64,000 nt of DNA, taken from Galbibacter mesophilus. Its GTDB lineage: Bacteria; Bacteroidota; Bacteroidia; Flavobacteriales; Flavobacteriaceae. The notes beneath the pieces were generated by a model that did no database searches, was not told the origin of the DNA, and worked only from the letters and a program-made list of their open reading frames with translations. The DNA is taken from assembly GCF_023721415.1 (NCBI RefSeq), contig NZ_JAMQVC010000002.1, positions 806,001-870,000 on the forward strand, read 5' to 3'. Positions within the stretch are counted from its first letter, which is position 1. Every line of letters begins with the position of its first letter. The position numbers and the translations under genes were made by a program. Below are positions 17,853 through 27,219 of the stretch, piece after piece.

Positions 17853-19223
17853 CTATAATTGCTTCTGTGGCATAAAAACTTTTAAATTTTCGTTTGCCTG
17901 TTTCAATTTCTGAACCCCTGCTTCTGTGACTTCCGTATTGCCTAAATAAACTCTTTTCAATTCTGTAAGATTCCCTATTGATGACAAACAATCATCCTGA
18001 ACGGAGGTTCCATAAAGGTTCAACGCCTCCAAATGCTCCAAAGAACTAAAATGGGTGACTTCACTACAGCTAACATTTGTATCATTCAATTCCAGGCGGG
18101 TAAGATTTTTAAACCTGGAGATTAATCCTAGTCCTCCACTTTCAATTTCCGTACCGCTCAAAGACAGCCAGGTTATGTATTCAGAGACTTTTTCCAGTTC
18201 GGAAAATTGTTGTTCAGACAATATTTTTTCCGTAAAGGTGATGTCCAATAGATTGTTATCCTCCCCTAGTTTTCTAACCAAAAAGCCTTTCTTCTCCAAA
18301 CTGTTTAGGGTAACGGTGTCCAATGCCGGCAGGTTTACTTTTGTGTACCAAGGTCTGGGTTTGGTATTGATAAGGTAATCTTTCAGTAAAATATCCTGAA
18401 TATCCTTATCCACCTCCAACCCCACTAAAGTATCTTTAAATGAAGCGCCCTGCTCAATCCACCATTCTACCAATTTCACTTCATTGTACGTTAAAACATC
18501 CTTGGTGGGCGGCATGTATTTTATTTTTTTGGGGGACATGCTGATTCTTTTGAAGAGTTCACTGGCCTTGGGGTTTCCTGCCACCAATGTATTTCCACTA
18601 AGTCCGCCTTTCTTTAAAGAATCGATTACCTCCATGTTCAATCCGCCTTTGGCTACCTCGGTATTATGGCAAGCAACACATTTTTCTTGAAATATGGGTG
18701 CGATAAGATCTTGATAAACCAATACTGAATCTGGTGACCTTTCGATGGAATTTCCAGACGATTTCTTTTCTTTTTTTCCTGAAGAAACAAATCCAGGTGC
18801 GTATGCGGTTAAATAATCTTCTCCGTGGGTCAGGTTCCCTCCCTGATGCCCTTCAACGGACAATAATATTATTACAAGTACATTGAAAACCGTTTGGACA
18901 GGTTTACCAAATTTCTGCGGGTTCCTTTTTAAATAAAAACCAACGAACCCAATTAAAATAAAGGCAACGCCCAACCATCTGTGTACAAAAAGTTCTTCTT
19001 CCACATATAGTCCGGTCGAAGCCAAAAACCACCCGAAAAGAGCCGCAAAAATACAACTGATGCTACCCAAAAGCCAAGCAAAGGATACCGGACCTGTGAA
19101 CTCTTTTTTGGTGAAATAACCGTACCACTCCAATAAAATGGCCAATAATAAAAACCCTATAGGAAGGTGGACAATTAAAGGGTGCAACCTACCCAAAAAG
19201 GTAGTTGTATCTAATAGAATCAT
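17853..19223 (-). CDS. DUF2231-type membrane domain, cytochrome c and LRR fusion
   Basis: This 456-residue protein combines three parts. Four membrane helices (about 17-34, 48-70, 84-99, 111-124) form a DUF2231-like domain with conserved histidines (H14, H19, H81). A planctomycete-type cytochrome segment follows with one heme c motif C-V-A-C-H at 182-186 and the downstream MPP methionine region. Leucine-rich repeats occupy about residues 345-455 (LTRLELNDTNVS, LEALNLYGTSVQ). The heme would face the periplasm. It could pass electrons between periplasmic partners and the membrane, an inference from architecture and from the neighbouring DUF1553 cytochrome. It lies between the propeller gene and three sulfatase genes. 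Confidence 0.85.
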   Translation of the reverse strand: MILLDTTTFLGRLHPLIVHLPIGFLLLAILLEWYGYFTKKEFTGPVSFAWLLGSISCIFAALFGWFLASTGLYVEEELFVHRWLGVAFILIGFVGFYLKRNPQKFGKPVQTVFNVLVIILLSVEGHQGGNLTHGEDYLTAYAPGFVSSGKKEKKSSGNSIERSPDSVLVYQDLIAPIFQEKCVACHNTEVAKGGLNMEVIDSLKKGGLSGNTLVAGNPKASELFKRISMSPKKIKYMPPTKDVLTYNEVKLVEWWIEQGASFKDTLVGLEVDKDIQDILLKDYLINTKPRPWYTKVNLPALDTVTLNSLEKKGFLVRKLGEDNNLLDITFTEKILSEQQFSELEKVSEYITWLSLSGTEIESGGLGLISRFKNLTRLELNDTNVSCSEVTHFSSLEHLEALNLYGTSVQDDCLSSIGNLTELKRVYLGNTEVTEAGVQKLKQANENLKVFMPQKQL

Positions 19224-19320
19224 GTAGTATGTACTTAAAGTTTAGTTTGGTTTGACGGAAATTTATTTAGCGTTAAAGGTTCCTTAGGTATTTAAAAACA
19301 GGCTCCCAATTATTCAGCGT

Positions 19321-20382
19321 TTAAACCCTATGTAGTTTAACCGGATATGTTTTACCAGAGAACCATTGCGGTACATATATATTTTCATCATTGTCGATAC
19401 AGACATCATGTGGATTCAAAAAGGTATGGCCATCGTATTCCGGTTTTTGAAACTCCCCGTTGACATATTTCGGGGCACTTCCCCCTGGTAGGGAAACCAC
19501 TTCATTTTTTTCATTAAGAACAGCCACCATACCATCGTAAATCCACCAATTATCAGTTACAATCACAGCAAAATAAAGGTTTTTTCCATGGATCACAGGC
19601 CTACAAATGGAAGCTCCCGGAAGTTTAATAGTCTCGAGATATTGCCCATCCATAGTAAACCTTTTGAATTCCTGTTTACTTCTAGAGGTAATGAGCAAGC
19701 AAGGATTATTGGGATCCCTGAGGTCCACCGTAATCCCGTGGCAACAATCAAACGTAGTATCCGTATCCCCTTTCCCGCCGAAATACCTTATAAATTCGCC
19801 TTTGGAATTGTATTGGGTTATATAATTTTCCCCATAACCATCAGCAATATAAATATCCCCATTGGGTGCAACCGCCGTTTCCGTTGGCTTGAACAGATCA
19901 TTGGTTTTATAACCGTCATATTCTTTTGGGGCATTAAATGTGTGGATAATCTTTCCGTCAAGGGTAGTTTTAAAAACCTTATGGATTTCAGGGTCAGTAA
20001 TCAAGAGGAATTGATCGCTTCCTTCCCCAGCAAGGGTAAGTCCATGGGCACCAGGGAAATTATCGCCCCAGGCATCCAACACTTTACCCGATTTATCGTA
20101 AATAAGTATGTTTTTATTGTTCTTTCCAGAGACGGTTAAAAAAAGCCTTCCATCCGTGCCCATTACCATTTCATGGCAATCGTTAATAGGTACTATTGCG
20201 GGGTCCTGCACACCCCATTCTTTATCCACTTTATAGGTGAAATCACCATGACCTATAATCTCGCCCTGCTTAAAAGTTGATTTTCTTTGTGCCTGGCCTA
20301 AGCCAATAGTAGGTAAAACCATGCCTGCCGAAGCGGCCAGCATGGTTTTTTTCATAAAATCTCTTCTTGGTTGGTTTTTCAT
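19321..20382 (-). CDS. Tat-exported six-bladed beta-propeller (NHL-like) protein
   Basis: This 353-residue protein begins with a Tat-type signal containing RRDFMKK (Arg6-Arg7) and an Ala-rich hydrophobic stretch. The body consists of NHL-like blades: IYDKSGKVLDAWG, PNGDIYIADGYGENYITQY, and LNPHDVCIDNDENIYVPQW. The family resembles peptidyl-alpha-hydroxyglycine lyase-like propellers, but no catalytic residues can be named with confidence. Tat export suggests folding with a cofactor or metal in the cytoplasm before export. It lies 46 bases after the DUF1501 gene and shares its export type. Confidence 0.85.
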   Translation of the reverse strand: MKNQPRRDFMKKTMLAASAGMVLPTIGLGQAQRKSTFKQGEIIGHGDFTYKVDKEWGVQDPAIVPINDCHEMVMGTDGRLFLTVSGKNNKNILIYDKSGKVLDAWGDNFPGAHGLTLAGEGSDQFLLITDPEIHKVFKTTLDGKIIHTFNAPKEYDGYKTNDLFKPTETAVAPNGDIYIADGYGENYITQYNSKGEFIRYFGGKGDTDTTFDCCHGITVDLRDPNNPCLLITSRSKQEFKRFTMDGQYLETIKLPGASICRPVIHGKNLYFAVIVTDNWWIYDGMVAVLNEKNEVVSLPGGSAPKYVNGEFQKPEYDGHTFLNPHDVCIDNDENIYVPQWFSGKTYPVKLHRV

Positions 20383-20428
20383 TTATACTGAAAAAATTAT
20401 AATGTTAGTAATTAGCTGATTTCTTAGT

Positions 20429-21892
20429 TTAAGAGAGGATTTCATTGACCACTTTTCCATGAACGTCCGTAAGTCTAAACCTTCTTCCTTGATATTTATA
20501 GGTTAAGCGCTCGTGATCTACGCCCAACAAATGCATCAATGTAGCTTGGAAGTCGTGCACATGAACCGGTCTATCTGCAATATTATATCCAAAATCGTCC
20601 GTTGCACCTAATGTCATACCTCCTTTAATTCCGGCACCTGCCATGAAAACGGTAAAACATTTTGGATGGTGGTCCCTTCCATAATTTTTAGGTGTCAGCT
20701 GTCCCTGCGAATAACTGGTTCGTCCAAATTCGCCACCCCAAATTACGAGGGTATCTTCCAGCATTCCCCTTTGTTTTAAATCGGTAATTAATGCTGCTGT
20801 AGCCTGATCGGTATCCAAGCACTGTTGTTTAATGGCATTTGGTAAGTCGCCATGCTGGTCCCATCCTTGATGGTACAGCTGTATGAACTTAACATCCTTT
20901 TCTGCCAACCTTCTTGCCAACAGACAGTTGGCGGCAAAAGTTCCCGGTTTCTTACTGTCTTCACCGTAAAGGTCGTAAATATAATCTGGCTCATTTTCAG
21001 TACTCATGATTTCCGGAACGGACGTCTGCATTCTATATGCCATTTCATATTGGGACATTCTCGCCAAAATTTCAGGATCCCCAATATCCTCATGCTGCAT
21101 TTTTTCCAGTCGGTGAAGGTAATCAAGTTGTTCTCTTCTAACTTCTCCTGTAACCCCCGGCGGATTGGTAAGATACAGTACGGGATCTTTTCCCGCCCTG
21201 AACTGAACCCCTTGGTGTTGGGAAGGTAAAAAACCGTTCCCCCAAAGCCGCGAATACAAAGGCTGTCCCATTTTATCTTTGGTAACCAAGACCACAAATT
21301 CGGGTAGGTTTTTATTATCGGAGCCAAGACCGTAGCTCACCCAAGAACCGATGGAAGGCCTTCCGGGCTGTTGCGATCCAGTTTGCAAAAAGGTAATCGC
21401 TGGATCATGGTTAATGGCTTCCGTATACATGGACTTTATAAAGCAAATATCATCAACTACTTTAGAAGTGTAAGGCATCAGGTCGCTCATCCAGGCACCG
21501 CTCTCCCCGTGCTGCTTAAAATTGAATATACTTCCTGCCATAGGCAAAGCTGCTTGTCCCGCAGACATTCCAGTAAGACGCTGACCACCCAACACACTGT
21601 CCGGTAAATTCTCTCCGTTCATTTTTTGGAGCATCGGCTTGTAATCGAAAAGGTCCAACTGTGAGGGTGCCCCACTTTGGAAAAGATAAATTACTCTTTT
21701 GACTTTCGGCGGAAAATGAGTTCCTGCTGCGCCTCCTAAATTCAATAAAGGTGCTTTTGTCGGCTCGTTTGCCAACATACTCATAGGACTTAGCAATGAA
21801 CCAAAACTTAAGGCTCCTAGTCCTAAGGAAGTCTTCATGAGAAAATCCCTCCTTGAAAATTTTGTATTATGATGATGATCGTTACAGTTCAT
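20429..21892 (-). CDS. DUF1501 domain protein (Tat-exported, sulfatase-like fold)
   Basis: This 487-residue protein has a Tat motif SRRDFLMK (Arg14-Arg15) and the DUF1501 domain throughout (for example VKRVIYLFQSGAPSQLDLFDYKP and LVIWGGEFGRTSYSQG...NYGRDHHP). DUF1501 belongs to the alkaline-phosphatase/sulfatase superfamily. It is abundant in Planctomycetes, usually next to a DUF1553 cytochrome as here. Its reaction is not established. It is separated by 15 bases from the DUF1553 gene, so the two are co-transcribed. Confidence 0.93.
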   Translation of the reverse strand: MNCNDHHHNTKFSRRDFLMKTSLGLGALSFGSLLSPMSMLANEPTKAPLLNLGGAAGTHFPPKVKRVIYLFQSGAPSQLDLFDYKPMLQKMNGENLPDSVLGGQRLTGMSAGQAALPMAGSIFNFKQHGESGAWMSDLMPYTSKVVDDICFIKSMYTEAINHDPAITFLQTGSQQPGRPSIGSWVSYGLGSDNKNLPEFVVLVTKDKMGQPLYSRLWGNGFLPSQHQGVQFRAGKDPVLYLTNPPGVTGEVRREQLDYLHRLEKMQHEDIGDPEILARMSQYEMAYRMQTSVPEIMSTENEPDYIYDLYGEDSKKPGTFAANCLLARRLAEKDVKFIQLYHQGWDQHGDLPNAIKQQCLDTDQATAALITDLKQRGMLEDTLVIWGGEFGRTSYSQGQLTPKNYGRDHHPKCFTVFMAGAGIKGGMTLGATDDFGYNIADRPVHVHDFQATLMHLLGVDHERLTYKYQGRRFRLTDVHGKVVNEILS

Positions 21893-21907
21893 TTTTTTAG
21901 GTTTTCA

Positions 21908-24900
21908 TTATCGTCTCATAAAAGCTTCATCGTGGTTCAAAATAGTACTGGAAACCATAGTTAGCGCAGCGGTTTTTTCTTTGTTCAATGCTGTATTGAA
22001 ATCTTTGGCACCGACTCTCAGAATTTCGTTTGTAGCACTTGGTGTTTTTTCGAAGTATGCTAATTGTCTGCTGTAAAGTTCCTTTAACAATTCCACTTCC
22101 CCTTCCGAAGGAGTAATACTTGTTGCCAACCTAAATGCCAAGGTTATCTGCCTGTCTATGGAGTCTCCGCCTTCCATTTGCACACGCTCTGCCAACACAC
22201 GTGATGCTTCTACGAATTCTTCATCATTAAGCAGCACTAAAGCCTGTAATGGCGTATTGGTATTTTCCCTTTCCACGGTACATACATCCCTTGTAGGCGC
22301 ATCAAATGCAGACATTGCTGGATGCGGTGATGTTCTTCTGATAAACGTGTACATACTTCTTCTGTAAAGACTATCGCCTTTAGAAGCCTTGTAATTAAGG
22401 AGCATGTGGGAAAAAGAGGATTTTTCTGCCCAGAGATCGGCAGGCATATAAGGCTTTACGCTTTCCCCGCCAACGGTTCTCACTAAAAGTCCGCTTGCCG
22501 CCAATGCGTTGTCCCTAATAAATTCCGCAGGCAATCGGTAGCTGTTGGCCCGCGACAGGTAAACATTTTCTGGATCTACCGAAGCCATTTCGGCCGTAGG
22601 GGTGGAAATTTGCTTATAGGTATGGGACATTACCATTTTTTTCAGCAATGCTTTTACGTCCCAATTATTTTCGCGGAAATAAATGGCCAGCCAATCTAAT
22701 AGTTCGGGGTGTGTAGGTAAATTTCCCTGTACACCAAAGTCTTGTGGCGTATCGACAATACCCTTCCCAAAGACCATTTGCCAGTAACGGTTTACTGCTA
22801 CCCTTGCTGTGAGTGGATTTTCATCCATAAAAAGCCATTTGGACAGTCCCAATCTGTTTTTAGGAAAGTCTTCCGGGAACGGTGGCAATGTACTTAATGT
22901 ATTTGCATATACGGTATCCGAAGGCTGGTTGTATTCCCCTCGTTCGTAAATGAAAGAAGTACGTTTATGAGGCATTTCTTTCATCACCATAATTTCGCTA
23001 ACTGGGTTCATCACTTCCAACCAATCAGAACGGAGCGCTTTCAATTTTTTCTTTTGCTTTACTACGGCTGGATCTTTTGCTACCCAATATTCCTTTACGA
23101 GAGTTTCATCAGCCAAGGCCGGTTCGTCGTTTTGTAAACTATCGGCCTCCTTCATCAATAGTTTAACCTCTCCAAGCGAAAGCGTCCTTTCATATAAATA
23201 TATCTCATCCACTCGTCCTTTAAACAAGCCGTTTTCACCTGAAAAGTTTCTACCGCTTTTTCCAATTTTCACGGGACGGTACACAATTTTATCAGGTTTT
23301 ACACCAGCAATCGTTTTAATGGATTTGTATAGGTGATTGGTAAGGACCTTCGTTTTTACTTTTTCACCATTGATAAATATTTCCACATCATTGGCATCAG
23401 CCGTTCCGCTGTAGTTAAAAGCAACATGGTTCCAATTATTAGTTTTTATGGAATCCAATGACTGTACGTGAATAATATTAGATGGCAATGCGTGAATAAG
23501 ACGAACATTCAACCTATTTTTATTATCGAGGTAAAATTCCCAACCGCGCCAATCATTATTTTTATCACCAGTAGTACCCAAAAGCGTTTGCGTTTTCTTT
23601 TCGTCCCTTTTGGTTGTATTTACCCAAAGCGCCGCGGAAAAAGCGTCTGTTAATTCAAAATTTGGTGTGTCGTTTATTTCAATAAAATCGAAATCCCCAT
23701 CTATTTTTACCGATTTTCCAGCAGCCCCATCAAGCGACTCCAAATCTTTTTGCGCATACGTATTCTTATTGTTATCAAAAACATAGTAATTATTGTTTTT
23801 ACCTTTGTTGACAGATTTTTCCAAAGGTAAATGTGCTACCAAACCTTCAGTCTTATGAGTCTTTGGAATTTGGTTCATAAAAGTTTCCAGATCCATCAAC
23901 TCCTTTTTGGTAAGTGCTAAATCTTTGGAACCTTTCTTTATCGCCTCATTAAGACTATCTATTTTATGTTGTTCTTCATCGGTTGTTAATTGAAGAAGCG
24001 GACCGAAATTACCATCGTCTCCAGTCATTCCCAGTTCTTTTACGTTATTGAAAAAAGCAGACATTTCGTAATAGTCCTTTTGGGAAATGGGATCGAACTT
24101 ATGGTCGTGGCATTTCGCGCAGGCCACAGTGAGTCCTAAAAAAGCTGTACTTGTGGTTTCTGCCCTATCAAAAACATAACTCAACCGATATTCTTCATCG
24201 ATTACGCCACCTTCTCCCGTCATGGGGGTATTCCTGTTGAAGGCCGTGGCTAGAATTTTTTCCCTGTCGGGATTCGGTAGCAGATCGCCCGCCAATTGCC
24301 ATGTTACGAACTCGTCGTAAGGCATGTTATTTTTAAAAGCCTTGATTACCCAATCGCGCCATGGCCACATATTACGCCAACCATCTGCATGGATCCCGTG
24401 TGAGTCGGCATAACGGGAAAGGTCTAACCAATCCAGTGTTAACCGTTCTGCGTTAGCATCAGAGGACAGGTATTTATCCACCATTTTTTCATACGCCTGC
24501 GGACTGTCATCATTTAAGAACTGATCTAATTCCTCCAACGTAGGAGGCAATCCAGTAAGGTCGATTGCCAACCGGCGCAGTAACTGCTCCTTGTCAGCTT
24601 CAGGGGAAAACTTAAAGCCTTTCGATTTTAATTTATCATAAACAAAATTGTCGATTTCGTTTTCTATGTTCGGACTTTCACTGCTGAAATCCGGAATCTT
24701 TGTCTTTTCAGGAGGAATATATGCCCAGTGCTTTTTCCACTCGGCGCCTTGTTCCACCCACTTTAAAATAAGTGCCTTTTCCCTAGCGGAAAGCTTTAAG
24801 TGTGAAGACTCCGGTGGCATCATCATTTCCTTGTCTTCCGTTAAAATCCTCGATATCACTTCGCTATTTCCAGGATTACCTGAAACAAAGGCACGGTTGC

Positions 24901-25159
24901 CACTTTCCAGTTTTTTGAACATTTCGTCTTTTAAGTCCAATCGCAAACCTGCCTTACGCGTATTGGCATCCGGACCATGGCAATTGAAACAACGATCGGA
25001 AAGGATTGGTTTTATATGAAAATTGAAATCCACCTCTTCCGGTAGATCATCATAAGCTACGGAAACCTCTTTGGGCACGTCATACCCACAGGACGCAAAA
25101 AATAGCATTCCTGCAACAGCACTCAGCTTATAAATTGTTTTTATATCTGGAATTCTCAT
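21908..25159 (-). CDS. PSCyt1 / DUF1549 / LamG / DUF1553 lipoprotein cytochrome
   Basis: This 1083-residue protein is a planctomycete-type surface cytochrome. It has a lipobox (FFASC, Cys24), then a PSCyt1 domain with heme motif C-F-N-C-H at 57-61 and the MMMPPE methionine region near 112-117. DUF1549 (PSCyt2) spans about 165-375, with a second C-A-K-C-H at 347-351. A LamG-like carbohydrate-binding domain is at about 440-645 and DUF1553 (PSD1) fills the C terminus (about 760-1040). It is the first gene of the minus-strand run down to at least 12649. The LamG insert suggests glycan contact. Its biochemical activity is unknown; an oxidative step on a glycan or sugar is a plausible guess. Confidence 0.93.
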   Translation of the reverse strand: MRIPDIKTIYKLSAVAGMLFFASCGYDVPKEVSVAYDDLPEEVDFNFHIKPILSDRCFNCHGPDANTRKAGLRLDLKDEMFKKLESGNRAFVSGNPGNSEVISRILTEDKEMMMPPESSHLKLSAREKALILKWVEQGAEWKKHWAYIPPEKTKIPDFSSESPNIENEIDNFVYDKLKSKGFKFSPEADKEQLLRRLAIDLTGLPPTLEELDQFLNDDSPQAYEKMVDKYLSSDANAERLTLDWLDLSRYADSHGIHADGWRNMWPWRDWVIKAFKNNMPYDEFVTWQLAGDLLPNPDREKILATAFNRNTPMTGEGGVIDEEYRLSYVFDRAETTSTAFLGLTVACAKCHDHKFDPISQKDYYEMSAFFNNVKELGMTGDDGNFGPLLQLTTDEEQHKIDSLNEAIKKGSKDLALTKKELMDLETFMNQIPKTHKTEGLVAHLPLEKSVNKGKNNNYYVFDNNKNTYAQKDLESLDGAAGKSVKIDGDFDFIEINDTPNFELTDAFSAALWVNTTKRDEKKTQTLLGTTGDKNNDWRGWEFYLDNKNRLNVRLIHALPSNIIHVQSLDSIKTNNWNHVAFNYSGTADANDVEIFINGEKVKTKVLTNHLYKSIKTIAGVKPDKIVYRPVKIGKSGRNFSGENGLFKGRVDEIYLYERTLSLGEVKLLMKEADSLQNDEPALADETLVKEYWVAKDPAVVKQKKKLKALRSDWLEVMNPVSEIMVMKEMPHKRTSFIYERGEYNQPSDTVYANTLSTLPPFPEDFPKNRLGLSKWLFMDENPLTARVAVNRYWQMVFGKGIVDTPQDFGVQGNLPTHPELLDWLAIYFRENNWDVKALLKKMVMSHTYKQISTPTAEMASVDPENVYLSRANSYRLPAEFIRDNALAASGLLVRTVGGESVKPYMPADLWAEKSSFSHMLLNYKASKGDSLYRRSMYTFIRRTSPHPAMSAFDAPTRDVCTVERENTNTPLQALVLLNDEEFVEASRVLAERVQMEGGDSIDRQITLAFRLATSITPSEGEVELLKELYSRQLAYFEKTPSATNEILRVGAKDFNTALNKEKTAALTMVSSTILNHDEAFMRR

Positions 25160-25516
25160 TATTTCTATAAGTTTAGAATTCGTTTAATAGTTTTCTTAAT
25201 TCAAACTAATATAAAGTCATACAGACTATAAGATAAGTTTTGAAAAAAATTATACCTAAAAAATCTGAGATCCTGCAAATCTTTCGATATAAAGTATAAT
25301 TTCTTATTCCGCCATTAAATAAATCAACACACAACTATTAAATTTTATATTCATAATTATTGATTTAAAAAAATACGGAATGTGCAATATAACAACATCT
25401 TAATTAAGATACACATTATATTTTATCAATTTATTAACTTTTTTTACAATTCTCAAATTGATCTTCTTTTAAAGAAAAACCGAAATTCTTTAAATTTAAA
25501 AGACATTTTTGATTCG
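25160..25516. other. AT-rich intergenic region, presumed promoter of the cytochrome/sulfatase operon
   Basis: There is no coding potential in this 357-base gap between two minus-strand genes. It must hold the promoter for the seven-gene run starting at 25159, but no box matching TAnnTTTG exactly with a -33 TTG was found. The closest is TTAGTTTG on the minus strand near 25201-25208. No strong palindrome is visible. Confidence 0.4.
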
Positions 25517-26968
25517 TTAATTGTTCTCGGGTAAGTTTAACTTCTTTTGTAAGTTACTTTTTATAGAATTATAGACGGTGTCCTGGCTAAGGTTTATATA
25601 TTCTTTAGGATCTTCAATCTTGTTATAAAGCTCTGTTCCATCCTCACCCTTATTCCACTCCGTATAACGCCAAGAGGGCGTTCGAATACTCTTTCCGCTC
25701 AAAAGTTTTCCTTTTGCCGTACTTTTTTTATTTGAACGGGCGACAGCGGTTATGGCCTCTCCTTCTGTCTCTTTCTCTTTTCCTTGCAGCAGTGGCAATA
25801 AACTCTGGCCTTGAAGATAGGACGGCCCTTTAAATCCGTTGGCCTCTGCAAGCGTAGGGTAAAGATCTATAAGCTCTGCAAATGAAAGCTCTTTTGGTTG
25901 CGTTGCATTCGGTAAGTAGACAATCAAAGGAACTCTTGTTGCTTCTTCAAATAAATTCATTTTTTCCCATAGGTTGTGTTCCCCCAAATTATATCCGTGA
26001 TCACTCGTAAATACAATAATAGTATTGTCTTTTAATCCATTTTCTTCAAGTGCCGATAATAGTTTTCCTACTTGTGCATCGATAAAAGAAACACAGGCGT
26101 AGTAAGCTCTTTTTATTTCTTTTTGCTGAAGCGAGTTTAAATTCTGTCCCCCATATTTCTTAATACATTCCTCTATTGCTATGTTTGGCACATCCTCCAA
26201 ATCGTTTTCAGGCACGTTTGCTACCTCTATGTCATTCAAGTCGTATAAATCAAAAAATTCTTTTGGAGCGATGTATGGAGTATGTGGCCGAAAAAAACCT
26301 ACAGCCAAGAAAAAAGGATCGTTCTTAAACTTTTTCATTAATTCAATGGCTTCGTCCACAACCAATTCGTCTGTGTGCTTTTCTTTATGGGAACCATCAG
26401 CGTGATAAGCAAGTGCCAAACCCAACCCATGATTTGGTGTATAATTTATAACACTATCTTCCAGTTTTTTCTCATAACCTTTCGGATTCACTCTTTCCGT
26501 CCAAGAAATCGAATCATCCAAACCATTGGTTCCTATTTGACTGGGTACTCCGTAGTGAAAAATTTTTCCCACGCGCGCACTTTTATATCCTCTATTTTTA
26601 AAATACTGCGGAAGCGTCTCTACGGAAGGAATGGTAGTTCTAAAATCTTTTGTATTTACCCAAACTTTGGTAGTATCGGGACGTAAACCTGTCATAATGG
26701 ACACTCTGCTTGGTCCGCATAACGGAAACTGGCAATGCGCCTGAGTAAATTTAGTTCCTTTTGAAGCCAATGAATCCAAATGGGGAGTTTCAGCCATTGC
26801 TTCCCCATAACAGCTAAGCGATGCATTTAAATCGTCTGCCATGATAAAAAGTACATTGTATTGTTTATCCTCCTTTTTATCAGCTTTTGAACACGAATAC
26901 CCTAAAATAATCATCAATAAAAGATGAACTCTTATCAATTTAGGCAACCAAGATTTTTTCCGATGCAT
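25517..26968 (-). CDS. Sulfatase, iduronate-2-sulfatase-like lipoprotein
   Basis: This 483-residue sulfatase has a lipobox-like GYSC (Cys26), metal-binding DD at 45-46 and the maturation motif C-G-P-S-R-V-S-I-M-T-G at Cys84. The sequence LRPDTTKVW after the motif and the DHGYNLGEHNLWEK block are typical of iduronate-2-sulfatase-like S1 proteins, a family whose members act on sulfated uronates and on other 2-sulfated sugars. It is separated from the downstream cytochrome operon by 357 bases, and it diverges from the DeoR regulator gene, suggesting its own promoter and possibly local control. Confidence 0.9.
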   Translation of the reverse strand: MHRKKSWLPKLIRVHLLLMIILGYSCSKADKKEDKQYNVLFIMADDLNASLSCYGEAMAETPHLDSLASKGTKFTQAHCQFPLCGPSRVSIMTGLRPDTTKVWVNTKDFRTTIPSVETLPQYFKNRGYKSARVGKIFHYGVPSQIGTNGLDDSISWTERVNPKGYEKKLEDSVINYTPNHGLGLALAYHADGSHKEKHTDELVVDEAIELMKKFKNDPFFLAVGFFRPHTPYIAPKEFFDLYDLNDIEVANVPENDLEDVPNIAIEECIKKYGGQNLNSLQQKEIKRAYYACVSFIDAQVGKLLSALEENGLKDNTIIVFTSDHGYNLGEHNLWEKMNLFEEATRVPLIVYLPNATQPKELSFAELIDLYPTLAEANGFKGPSYLQGQSLLPLLQGKEKETEGEAITAVARSNKKSTAKGKLLSGKSIRTPSWRYTEWNKGEDGTELYNKIEDPKEYINLSQDTVYNSIKSNLQKKLNLPENN

Positions 26969-27168
26969 ACTCTTTATTATTCTTTATCATTCAAAATTTG
27001 AAAGTGTCAGTTATAAAATATAACTTTCTAATAAAAAGCAATTTACAATTTAAATAAACCGTTCTGATTCAATAGTTATGTTTTAAACAAAAAAGATGTA
27101 ATTTGGTAGACCGTCATAAATTTAATGGTGTGAATGGAGCAGATTCATTAACAAATAGCTTAAAAGGG

Positions 27169-27198
27169 TTTGTTATGCACCAAGCTAATGTATATTTG
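27169..27198 (+). promoter_or_regulatory. Promoter of the DeoR regulator gene
   Basis: TTTG at 27169-27172 and TATATTTG at 27191-27198 are 18 bases apart, an excellent match to the Bacteroidota pattern TTTG-N17-23-TAnnTTTG. The start codon follows 21 bases later. The region also separates the regulator from the divergent sulfatase gene, so an operator for the regulator may lie here. Confidence 0.7.
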
Positions 27199-27219
27199 CT
27201 AAAAATGCGCGTTTAAAAT

